A DNA stretch of 64,000 bases from Bigelowiella natans CCMP2755. Lineage: Eukaryota; Cercozoa; Chlorarachniophyceae. Both the position numbers and the translations under genes were made by a program. Location: the NCBI GenBank assembly GCA_000320545.1, contig ADNK01002159.1:16001-80000 (forward strand), in the 5' to 3' direction. The notes beneath the pieces are model-generated. The model did not search any database and was not told the origin of the DNA. It worked only from the letters and a program-made list of their open reading frames with translations. Positions 47,263 through 58,300 of the stretch are shown in pieces; the stretch's first letter is position 1; every line of letters starts with the position of its first letter.

Positions 47263-47637
47263 ATGTCGTACATCGAAATTTCCAATAGATTCCTTAGCTT
47301 CACAAGACGCTTTGTCGGTAACGAACCGAGAAATAAAAGTCAAGATTGGAAAGGTAAAAATGCCATTGAGGCAAGTCGTACTTGAAAAAGAGGTAGGGTT
47401 AGCCGGTCGTATGTTTTGTGGTTGCTCTTTCGGGATGCTGAAAAAACTTCACCAGTGCAAAGAAGGGCGTTTTTCCTTTTTCGACCAGTTGCTGAGAAGA
47501 CGCCAAAAAAAGAGAAGCCACGGGTTGTGCAGCCAGCTTGGAGGGCGGAAAAGCGGAACGGGAGGGGCATGGAGAGGGCTACGAAGCTTGTCAATTCGGA
47601 GAAAGCTACAGAAAACCTGTCGCTACGCATGACCTGA
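47263..47637 (+). CDS. Doubtful small gene, basic protein
   Basis: An ATG at 47263 opens a 30-residue basic stretch (SNRFLSFTRRFVGNEPRNK) that could be a mitochondrial leader. Joining 47263-47353 to 47393-47637 in phase gives about 111 aa ending in a Lys/Arg/Pro-rich tail (VAEKTPKKEKPRVVQPAWR). The intron would be only 39 bp, shorter than any other here, and no domain is visible, so the model may be wrong. Its plus orientation would keep the alternating strand order of the window. Confidence 0.3.
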
Positions 47638-48285
47638 GTTTCATCGTGGGAAAGCTTGACCACTGTGCAAATATCTCTGTCTGTGATACTATGTATGCTT
47701 TCGTCAACTCAAAGTAATGAAAAAAAATAAAAAACAATCTCCAAGTGTACAAGAGCTCGCAATGTAATTAACGGAGAGGGTTGTAACGGAGAGGGTTGTT
47801 CATCTGCTTCCATGGTATATTGATTCATACAGAGGTTATTTTGACCAATCCTTTTTCGGTTTGAAGAAATGGTATTATTCTGGTGACTCGTCGAAGAACT
47901 GTAACTCTATAAAGTGCTGCTTGTGCATTTACCTAGCTACGTACAGAACATACTTACGCATTTGTTTGTTGTACGTGGATCGGGCGCTACGCGCTGGGCG
48001 TATGTGTCCAGCGACACCGACAAGAAACTACTATGTGCGCTTGCTGTGTTAGAATTGTCATGCGCTGCCTAAATGCACACCAGACGTACTAACAGCACAC
48101 GACTTCACATCAGATACCGCACACAAACCTCGATCATCATCACGCACAGCGTAGCATGCATACATGTTGCGCAAATTATGAACCGAACACGCAACGAGAA
48201 CATGCGAGTTACGCTTAACATTGCAAAATCAATGCACACTGTAATTTTGGGCACACCTCTTCCCAAAGTTAGATGGAAGACATGT
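47638..48285. other. Spacer with palindromic words
   Basis: 648 bp. GCGCTACGCGC, CTACGTACAG, GCATGCAT and a short GGAGAGGGTTGTAAC duplication (47773-47800) are visible. No exon could be supported. Confidence 0.5.
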
Positions 48286-49489
48286 TCAATTCTTCTTCAA
48301 TAGTTTTTCCAGGAGTGCCTCAATTCGAGCCATCCTTTTTTCTAAATTGTGTACACTTACTGTTGAAGCTGCCGTTTTCCCATTGTTCACTACACCCTTT
48401 TCCTAAATTCAATAAGATTGTCTTTAGTACCCTTTTCCTTACATTATGAAATTCATCAAATTGTTCCTCATCAAAATTAGAAATTTGTAGCTTTAATTCT
48501 CCTCCACGTGGAATGTCAAGCATAGTAGAAACCCTTTTAATTTTATCCGGAAACTTATTTCTTTGATATGGCGCTTTTATGTCTTTTTGCTCCACAAACT
48601 TCACTGCTAACATCAGTGACTACTGTTGATAAAGTCACCAGTAGATGGCATTATTTACCTGTTCTGTCAGCTGAAAATGAAGGATTTTTTCGAGAAGGGC
48701 TGTGTTCAGTCTGCCATCAATCATTACAGAAGTAATTAGCGGTGCTCTCTTAAATTTGCCAGAATCGTGCGAAATGAAGAACCTGGCTTGCCTGTCTTCC
48801 TCGTCGCTCTCGCTAATATCGTTAATACTTAAAGATCCTAGTAAATATATTCCTTGAGAACATGCTTACAACTTGGTGGAATTGGTACCATCGGGAAAGT
48901 AGATTAGAGTCATTCCGAGCAAAACTCGGAGCCCATTCTCAACAAGAAACCGAAACTGAAGTGCATATCTCAAAATGAACAATCTCCAACTCTTCATTCT
49001 ATTATATGATGCTAAGATACATTTTGATCCATAAGGATAGATTCATGAAACACACACACACATACATACACTATTTTCGCCCATGCTTTACATATTTCTA
49101 ATGGGGGGGCACCCTCTTAACTATCTATGTGCTATTTACTTTGCCCACTGGGAGTGCTTTCAAAACGAGGAATTCATCGGCGAGGTTCCAGAGTCCAGAC
49201 CAAGCCTGAATTAATCATCGTCAAAATTGGCTTAAAATCTCATGATATCTTACTTGCTTTCCCACGTATCTCACATGTGTATGCATACGTGCGTATGAGT
49301 ACGTGTGTGTGTATGTGTTTGTGCATTGCCAGTGACCGCGATGATTCCTAAGCCTCCCATAACGTTTCGAACCTTCCATTGCAAAGTTGTCAAAATAACA
49401 GTGTTTTTGGCAGCAACTTATCAGGTACAGGTGGCGTATCGATGACGAGATCCGAGAACCCTAGATTCCTCTGGAGAAACGACTGTACT
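48286..49489 (-). CDS. Coiled-coil-ended exon chain, possibly 3' part of the EF-hand gene
   Basis: Seven minus-strand exons with agreeing phases: 49489-49429, 49372-49337, 49205-49140, 48955-48889, 48837-48659, 48598-48443, 48402-48286. They encode about 227 residues: SFLQRNLGFSDLVIDTPP, hydrophobic GGLGIIAAWSGLWNLADEF, VENGLRVLLGMTLIYFPDG, an acidic SESDEEDRQ patch, DIPRGGELKLQISNFDEEQ and a C-terminal coiled coil (MARIEALLEKLLKKN). No start codon fits the first exon. It can be joined in phase to the last EF-hand exon through a GC-AG intron (donor after 49584), giving a 404-aa protein. I do not recognise the family. Confidence 0.55.
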
Positions 49490-49525
49490 CTGCAAGAATT
49501 TCATAGAAAATCTTCATACTCTCTT

Positions 49526-50279
49526 CTAAAATATAAGATGTGGGTTTGGCATGGCAGGGGAGATAGATGCAAATGATGAGTGCCTGAGGAGTGGCGGAGC
49601 ATCTGTTTCATCGCGTGCTTCAGCGATGAGCTCTCCGAGTGAATGCAGGTCGTCGAGGCGTACGATTCCTTTTACAATATTTTTTTATATCACAATAAGT
49701 AGAACTAGAATGAAGTCTTACTTACCATCTCTATCCCTATCCAAAAGTTGCAAAGCAAGGGTTTTGGGGATGCAAGCTTCCTGTGGGAGAAACGTATGTT
49801 AAACCTGACACGCGTTAACTTACAAGGATGACCTCGAGAATTTTCTGGAAGTGCTCATTCGACTCCAACGCATCTTTTACTTCTTGCACGTCTAATTCGC
49901 CATCTCGATTCTAATAGTAATGGTACGTTTGCTTAAGCTCGACAAAGAATCACCACCTGGCTAAAAAATCGACCTTGTCAATATCTGCGAACAAAAGTAG
50001 AAGTTCTTGCTGAATCTTCCTCTCATAATGTGCATTGCTACTTTTCGTTTCAATCTCTTGTTCTTTGTCTCCCTCCCCTTCATTTCCTTCCGCTTTGCAT
50101 AACATTCCTGTATACGCTGCATTCGGAAGAACAGACATCAGGAAGCTGAAGCCTGTTGTTGCAATTGCAGTCTTGGTGAGCCATCTTCTGGTCCCATTGA
50201 CGAGCGATTCGGCAAAAAATTGTCGAGGAAGGGAATTGAGGCCTTTGATTCCCGCATTTGAAAGACTAATCGATCGCAA
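49526..50279 (-). CDS. EF-hand calcium-binding protein with organelle leader, 4 exons, 196 aa
   Basis: Exons (minus): 50279-49974, 49910-49824, 49780-49726, 49668-49526; phases fit (196 aa). The N-terminus is Ser/Arg-rich and acid-free (MRSISLSNAGIKG, then RRWLTKTAIATTGFSFLM), suggesting mitochondrial import and possibly one membrane segment. Two EF-hand loops follow: DIDKNRDGELDV (about 100-111) and DRDRDGIVRLDD (about 145-156), both with acidic residues at positions 1, 3, 5 and 12, so calcium binding is expected. The protein would act as a calcium sensor at an organelle membrane, which is inference. Each EF loop is interrupted by an intron. The last exon may instead splice on at 49584 into the exons downstream. 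Confidence 0.76.
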
Positions 50280-50830
50280 AGATCGGAAGGAACGCCTGTA
50301 ATGTCAGGGGGAAGCATGTCTGCTTGAATGTAAATTTTGTTTTTTTCATCCTCATCACCACACCTACACCACCACCATTCTCATAAGGACCATTGTTATT
50401 CTGCTTCACAGCGCGCATATAACTGCACACGCAATCATCGTCATCATCATCATCAACAACAACATCATGACGAATCGAATCACCAGAGAGAAGACATCGT
50501 CGGTGTCGTTTCGGTGTATAATGATTAAAAAAGAGTAAACGAAAAGGAGTAATAATTTTCAATTATCCCATGACATAGAAAATAAATCCCCTGTATTTTT
50601 TGGTTCTGTGTGCATCTTGTAACTTGGCGTTTCCCAGATTGTACAGGCCTGTAGTACATCTAGATCTACTTGTTGTCAAAGCAATCAATAATATCCTCGT
50701 GTCGCACCCCAGGATTCCCCTGTGTCGGGCAAAATTTCTTTCCCGTTTGGAGCTGAAATATTTCTATTTTTTGTCGGGGAAACATCGTAAATTTGTAGTA
50801 GGAAAAAGTCGATTTTTCCACAATTGTACC
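50280..50830. promoter_or_regulatory. Divergent spacer between EF-hand and translocator genes
   Basis: A 551-bp 5' region shared by two divergent genes, with a short ATC/AAC tract near 50440-50466. No exon seen. Confidence 0.4.
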
Positions 50831-51183
50831 ATGCCCACGAAAGGTTGCCCCCTTCCCCCGTTTATCTCAGAGATGCGCCTTCAAGAATCCAAGCGTGCCT
50901 GTTGATCATAGAGATAAAGTATGGCTACTACGCAAGATGTACCAGGCTGAATTTTTGGTTTTGCTGCTCAGAAGCGTCTTCGCCATCCGTTGGAACCAGG
51001 AAATGGCTCGGAAACATTGAAATCGTAGCATGGTTCTTTCTTTGGTATGGCGCAAGCGTTTATTGCAACAACTCTTCGAAAGAGGTGGATAGATAGACTG
51101 TGGGAGTGCTGAATAAAATGCCACCTGTATGAAGAAGAGTCATTACTTTTTCTCACAGGCCTTACATAACACAGCTCACGCAA

Positions 51184-51222
<39 letters not shown>

Positions 51223-52970
51223 CGCGCGTGCAGACACATGCATGCGCACAGATAGATGTACACACAATTTGGTTGACTGTACAATGATTATCTCGTTCCT
51301 CCGCCATCTTGATGGTACCAGAGAGGATTTCATATTATTCTAACGTCGGCATCTGGATTTATACACGTGTACTAGTTATCTCCTATTCTGGGCTCTGGAA
51401 GAGTTTTGACTTTGATTCAGCTGATCTTGAGGTAACTGCCTTTTCCAACGCTTTTATCTCTTGCAATGCTCGCGCGTTTCCGAGCCGATCAAAGGCAACT
51501 TTAGCCCTGGGTTCACCTAATAGAACACGTCACCAAATATTATTTATTAAAACCTTACTAGTACTATTTGGAAAAAATGATGGTATTCGCCCTTAACTGG
51601 GCCGTTTCGCGAATTTAACCACTCATTCGAACATTATCCTACTCGATTCTTTCCTTCTTCTCTGCAGCTCTTTTCTCGGATTCTCTCTGCTGAGCAGCGG
51701 ATTGGGTGGGCTCTCTGTGAAGAGCTGCAATGATTTTCAGGTTTGGCACCTTTATTCAGGCTTTATGTATCACATTATATTAGCGTCACGGTCGATTATT
51801 ATCTGCGATCATCTAACCACCTCCGGGCTGGCAACAAACTACTCATACAGAAGGAGATATGGCTGCTCGGCGCAACTTTCGCCGGAAGCTTTCTATGTTT
51901 CAACGTTGGCACTCAGTAATAACAACTTCACTATTTGCGCACTCAAAAAAGCACACACACACGCACACACGCACGCACCCCCCCCCCTCCCCCCCTCTCG
52001 TTCTCCTTCTCTCCCATATCTACATATGGAACATTAATCTCCATTTCTTCGCATCTCCAAATTTCTTTCAGCTTAACGTTTCGATGCTAACAAACAGGTA
52101 TATGCACGTCTCGATGGCCATGGTACTAAGAGCGACCGAGCCTTTATTCGCGGTAATGGTAACTAGGTAGAAGAGTATGAAGTACAATAGAATTGTCGAC
52201 AAGGTTTTGACTAGGATGTTTGCGGACCACGCAACCATAAGATTTAGCAGCGAAAGATATTATTATCCAGCTCTGCAGTCATATCAACGAATAACTACAG
52301 CACGCCCTCGGTGTATTCACCGCCATACATCCATTTCCATAAACTTGTGCCTCCTCTCGTTCCGACCCCCCCCCCCCCCCTCCTCCTCGCTCCAAGGTGG
52401 CGATCCTCATGCTGCGAGGAGGGAGTGTCAGCTTAAAGATCTTCTGCTCGTTAATTATGATCGTCGTTGGAGCAGGCATGTCCGCTTTCAATGAGTCAAA
52501 CTTGTCCCTAACTGGCCTTGGGCTGCTAGTCGTCTCGAACATCGGGTTCACATTCCGCAGCATCCTCGCCAAAGGCATCAAGGTGGGATGGGATGTGATG
52601 AAAGGCAGTCGGTTGGGGTGCGAGATAGCGTACATAATACTGCTACAGCTAGGGATATTGATGACGTGTGCTGCCGCTAGAAAACGAAATGACTTGCAGA
52701 TTTCTCGTCTTCTCCATCATCATTGCCTTTGTTCCCCTCAGGATAAGCATCGCGGTCTGGACAACATCAACATATTCTTTCATTGCTGCTGGCGGGGGGC
52801 TATCGTGCAATCGGTGCCTGCTCACTCACATCGACTTCCACCTGAAATTGCTTCGTTGTAGTTGTTCATTCGTGTTTTATGGCGATGTTGTCGTCACTGA
52901 CGGTTTCACCACAGCTGCTGCTGGATCTGTTTGTTTACATTTCCCATATCTGCATCACAGCAAGTCCAAT

Positions 52971-53010
<40 letters not shown>

Positions 53011-53466
53011 GAGCTCATTTCCACCAACAAAACCACCTTCTTCCTCCTCTTCCTCCTCCTTCCTCCTCCTCCTCCTCCTGAAACACTGCGTATTCCGTCC
53101 CCGCACTACCACGGCCCTCCTACCTCAGATTATCGTGGCTCTCCTTGATGCGGACGTTGTGCTCACCTTGTACACTAGCGGTGCTATTCATAGCGGCCTT
53201 ATATACAAAGCAATCATGAACGGCATCGCGTATTTCGTGTACTTGCAGTCATCTTTCATCATCCTTTCCAAGATGGGCGTTGTGTCGCACACGGTGGGAA
53301 ACTCCCTTCGCAGGTCGTTGGCAAGCTCTAATGGCGGTGGTGGCGATGGTGATGGTGATAGTGATGGTGATGGTGATGGTGATGGTGCCTGTCTCATGAA
53401 TTACCGAAACTGCTTCGGTTCTCTCTCGAGATGGATGAGAAGGGCTCTGAGAGAGAGAGGGGGGGG

Positions 53467-53506
<40 letters not shown>

Positions 53507-53851
53507 GACGATTTCTCCGAGCATCGTTTCGTCGCAGGACATACATTGGTGGTGTTTTTAGTTCCGATTATATCACATCAATCAAATCTCATTGTATATG
53601 AACAAATCGCCAAGGGAGTATACAAGAAGATTTTACCAGAGCTACGAGCTCGCTTTGCTACACGGAGCTTTGCTGACAATTTTGCTATTTTGATGATGTG
53701 CAGGCCAGTATGCATCGGCTTTGCCGTTGTTTACTTCCAAAACAAAGTCACGGAAATGGCGATTATGGGGATCGTTCTCGCTTGTGTCGGTGCTGGAGCG
53801 TATTCAGTATTTAAGGCAACTGAGATAAAGAAGAAGGAGCATTCTAAGTAA
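50831..53851 (+). CDS. Sugar-phosphate/triose-phosphate-translocator family transporter, at least 9 exons, partly resolved
   Basis: Secure exons: 50831-50843 (13 nt, MPTK), 50972-51084, 51851-51915, 52098-52158, 52397-52582, 53129-53313, 53704-53851. Members of the TPT/DMT family exchange phosphorylated sugars for phosphate across plastid or Golgi membranes. Seen: first helix EIVAWFFLWYGASVYCNNSSKE, WLLGATFAGSFLCFNVGTQ, YMHVSMAMVLRATEPLFAVM (the family's substrate-side helix), GAGMSAFNESNLSLTGLG, FRSILAKGIK, LQSSFIILSKMGVVSHTVGNSLRR (the near-invariant late motif) and a last helix ending in a di-lysine tail KKKEHSK. The tail suggests retention in the secretory pathway. About 45 residues between exons 2 and 51851 are uncertain (51668-51740 fits in phase), as is the part between 52742 and 53000. 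Confidence 0.77.
52975..53006. repeat. GA run, intronic
   Basis: About 15 GA units in a translocator-gene intron; a second GA run is at 53468-53503 and a GGTGAT run at 53337-53386. Confidence 0.88.
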
Positions 53852-55348
53852 CTCAAAGGTGACTCAGTGTATGGGACGGATGCAATGAAATGATTGCAGT
53901 TTCCCAATGATCATCCTTGATGTAGCTGTGCAAAGCGGCGGCTACGGTGCTAAAATTGTGGCTCAGTGCATGTTTTCAACATTGCACGTGAACGGCACGT
54001 GTGCGCTTTGTGATGCAACCATTTTCATGAATGCATCGACCGCGCATAGAGGTGCACAACGTAACAATTTGCAACATCATCATCAAGATGCTTTGACCTT
54101 GCTTGACACATGCGAATGCTCGCCAAATCACAAGCCACGTGCTGCGTGTGGACTGCTCTCGATGCATTATATGCACATGATGTTCGTCGCTCATTCTTGT
54201 CAGCTTTGCACACCTAGATGCATCACATCTGCGCACACGTCGTCATGGCTTGTTCCAAAACGTCCAAGCTAAGAAGTGGTCAAAAGACGTGTGCCAGCTG
54301 GCCAAAAACACTAGCACCTCACACGACGGCTTGCCGTCAGGCGCCATGTCGCATTGCTACTGTGAGTTCAGCATTCAAGTAGCTTCATTTTGTGTCATTG
54401 GCTTCAATGCACATTGACACTGGTGACACACACACAGACACAAACACACACACACACACACGTGCTGGCAACAATGTGAAAGATTTCGTTGCATTGTTTC
54501 CTTACGTGACCATTGCACACGTGATGGCCAAATGGCAGCGCTAGGGCGAGAATGATGGTTGCAAGTGTGACGGACAGGATGATGCAACGATGTCATTCCC
54601 AGTTCCTTTTGTGCAACAATGCGGTGAAGCAATCACGTCTGAAGTGACGATTGAATTCGAGATGATGCATGTGAAAAGGGCGGAGCTGCCGTCACAAAAG
54701 AGCACACGTGCATCTCAAGACGCCCCGACGTCTAGACGTGCACAGTGCAATTGTGATGGATGCAGATGAACATGCTTCAGCTAAAACACACACAGCCTTG
54801 CCAGTCAACCATGCGTCAATGCCTGCATATCTAGATGCAGGCATGTGCTGTGCATGCGTAGTAGTGTGAGAAATCTTCAAAGATCAACATCTGATTGTTC
54901 GCGCATGTCGTGAATGTGTGCACATCCAGACATCGTGACATCTCGCATTTGATGATCTCAACAATTCAGGACTTAATTGTCACAATCATCCTCCCTGACA
55001 CAATAGTCATAGCCATCCTCCCTGACACAATAGTCATAGCCATCCTCCCTGCTCCAATCGGCAGCACTTTGAAGTAGCAACAACGCAGTGGGGCGCTCCT
55101 ATGAAGTGTGTTACATTCACCAATGTGGTCAAGCGCGAGGAGAAACATTGCAAACTTTGAACTGTCGCTAATGTACACATTGAGTAATAACTATCTCCAC
55201 TGATTCAAAATCCCTTCAGTTTCGTTCCGTGTTTTCTTACCGTGGCATCGACAGAAACCTTTTCATTCTCGTTCCCCTTTTCCAAAATCAACACCAAACT
55301 GAATTTAGTCCACATGCAATCGCAGGGTAGGAGGGCAAATCATGGGGT
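53852..55348. other. Convergent spacer, palindrome-rich, with a 27-bp tandem repeat
   Basis: About 1.5 kb between two 3' ends. CACGTG, ACGTCTAGACGT-like, GCATGC and TCTAGATG palindromes are dense from 53930 to 54880. A CA run is at 54425-54461. Two full copies and a third partial copy of a 27-bp unit span 54987-55050. The tyrosine-kinase gene may extend into the right part (exons about 55268-55233 and 55166-55129 fit in phase). Confidence 0.6.
54987..55050. repeat. 27-bp tandem repeat
   Basis: Copies at 54987-55013 and 55014-55040 are identical; 10 bp of a third follow. It lies in a convergent spacer. Confidence 0.9.
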
Positions 55349-58300
55349 TTATCGACGAACCTTCGCCATGCTAGAATTCTCTCTTTCGGAGACTTTTTTT
55401 AGTTTGCGTAGTAGGTTCACTGCGCATATCTTTGGAATTCCCAATTCACATAGAATCTCAACATCGCAGTCTCCAAGCATGGAGTAATCTAAATCTTCTT
55501 TCAGAATTACCTAAGATCAAGGTGCCATCAATTGAACATCATAGCATGCTGCACTATGTAACGTGTCCATTCGAGTTTGAAGCTCACTGTCACACTACCG
55601 ACCTCACTCATATGGCTACAACTTCAAATTTGCAGGTGCGGTTTTTATCGTAATAACTACATCTAATTGTATTCCGCTTCGGCTGAATTGCTGTTCGTTG
55701 TACCTCGATGCATTCGTTCCACCTCTTGTTTTCAACATGAACAAACCCCTTGATGAAGTCTACAACATCGTGCTTGCTCCATGAGGCTAATGGCTTTTCA
55801 TTCTTGAGTTCTGGTCGCTAATATAATGAGCATAAATTGTTACCTTTATCAATTCAGATGCCATACTTTAATAAGCTCATGTAACTTGTAAAAACGTTAG
55901 ATTTTGATCGCCTCCTTTCGAAATTAGGAATTCTCACGAAAACACAAAAAAACGTATAACGACAGGCATGAAACAGAATAAATTTGAAATGTTAAAATTT
56001 AAACCTTGATCGTAAATGTAAAGCAACGTTTGATTAATGCCTCAGCTCGAGGAGGCAAGCTGGAATCTTGATTTAACTAACCGCAACCAAAGTTAACAAT
56101 ATCAAATATTTTCCTAAAATGTTCTAACATTCAAGGCACCTTGAGAGGCATTTTTCCTTTCTTAAGCTCTTCAATGTACTCCCTGGGTCCTCCCAGCTCA
56201 AAATGCGGTTGCTTTCCTTTGTTCAATATCTCCCATACAGTAACACCGAACATCCAAACATCTGACTTCTGGCTGAATTCCTTTTGTATGAGGCTCTCAG
56301 GCGCGCTCCAAGCCCATGGTAATTTAGTCGTTTGGTCAGTCTGCATGTATATGGTGCTGTTCCCCTGCACAAACATAATGTAGAAGAATGCGAATTATCC
56401 GATGCCGTTTATATCTTATTCTGCAGATCTTATTCTGCAGCCACTGCCATTATATGAGAAACATATACTGCTCTATGATACACTAATTTATCGACACCTT
56501 GCCGCTCCTAGACAATCCGTAATCGCCAAGAACCACTGATTTGTCCGCTTTCATAAACAGGTTGCGACACGCTATATCTCTATGTACCAGCCCGCCTGAG
56601 ACGCAGCAAAATTTGAATAAAAATGTCGATATATTTCGAGTGTTTATTTGGTAATAACCAACTCCGAATGCACACATCGTTATATAATTTCACACCAGTT
56701 GATCGACTATTTATTACACAGCTTTACGTATTGATGATACACTGATGACCATACTCAACCTCCCCACCGCAACTAATAGTATCAATCATTACTTTTATGG
56801 AAAGCTGCGATCCCTTTGAGAACGCCCCCCACAATCTGCCAGAATCTATCCGGCGAGGTCAGATCTTCTTTTCCATGTAAGGCGTCCAAACTACCTGTAA
56901 TAACCTACTCATCTTATGCTGACAACGAATGATGCTGTGTTCAAATTTTGACGAATGAAAAAAGGAGATACTACGAGTTAACGCCTCCAATCGGTATTGC
57001 AAATTGTTTAGCTTTATTGCTATTGCCTTTGTCGCAGAATTCACTAACAAAGTGAAGGCGCTTGTCGATAGTAACCACACCGTACAACAAGAGAAGGTTC
57101 GGATGCGGCTTTAATTTGGAGAAGTTCAAGAGCTGCAATTGGACGAATTCTCAATTTTGAGTAGGATATAAAATAAATAAGATCAATCAAACAGGCATCT
57201 AGCGAAATATGATCGACAGTGCGATTGAAAGGAGGGATAGTGCGACTTGCCTCAGTAAGAAAGTCTTGGCTAAGTTTGGTCTCATTGCCAACTCTTTTCA
57301 TTGCAGCAGCCTAACGATGATGTTCATTAGTATTATATCCATCGTTTCTGGTGTTGCAATCTATGCTGCAGTACGGAATGAATAAACAGACCGTCTTCTT
57401 GCCTTTGATACAGACTTCGACCTTATATACCTCTCCGAACTGCCCCTTACCGAGGTCGCCGATCTTCACCACCTAGGGAGGCCACAGGTAGCGAGGAAAT
57501 ATTTGGATACCATGAGCAACAATCTTAGATCAAACCCATGAAATCACATATACGATGATCATGGAATTCATTGCTTTCGAGATAAATATGCTACCTCGTG
57601 AGGGATAAATACCCTTACATCCCCAAAGCTTAGTGATGGAGAAGCCGCACCTAACCCAGATGCATTAGCAAGCGTTTTCTCGGCCTCGCGGCGGCGGCGT
57701 GCCTCCAGCTCCTGCTCTGTCATTTTTTGATTGCTTCCAGCCATCGATTGCTGCTCAGCTCGCGTTCTTTCTTGTTCCTCCTCGAGCCGTCTTTTGACCT
57801 CTTGGAACTGCAGGGAGGCTTTCCTCTCTTTCGCCAGCGCTTTTTTCATTTTCTGCACCTCAACTCGCAGTACCTGTGCCCTCTTTTCGGCCTCTGCGTC
57901 CTCCTCCTGAGTCTTCGCCTTCTCCTTGGCCAGGGCCTCCCGGAGGGCTTTGGCCGCGGTCTTTTGCTGTTCCCTCTCTTCCATCATCTTGCTGAGTTTG
58001 GAGCGCATTTCCTCCTCCTTCTTCTTCTGCTCCTCTAGTTGCTGTTGTGAGAGCTGTTTATTCTGCTGTGCGAGGGCTTCGCGCTCAGAGGCGATGCGTT
58101 TCTGTTCCTCTTCGAGTTGCTGCTGGAAAGCTTTGAACTTACTGGCCGCCGCCCTTTCGCTCTCGAGAGCTTGCTGCAGCTCCTGCATCTGTTGCTGCAT
58201 TTTCTCCGCTTGTTGCTGCGATCGAACCTTGGCCTCAGAAGAAGAAGGAGTCGTGCCCAAGTAAGGACCCTTGAACGAGGGCTGAGATCTGGAGGCGTGC

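Noticed and set aside
53907-54272. A 121-codon plus-strand frame after the translocator gene
   Set aside because: It is Cys/His-rich only because of palindromic words, has no domain and lies in a convergent spacer.
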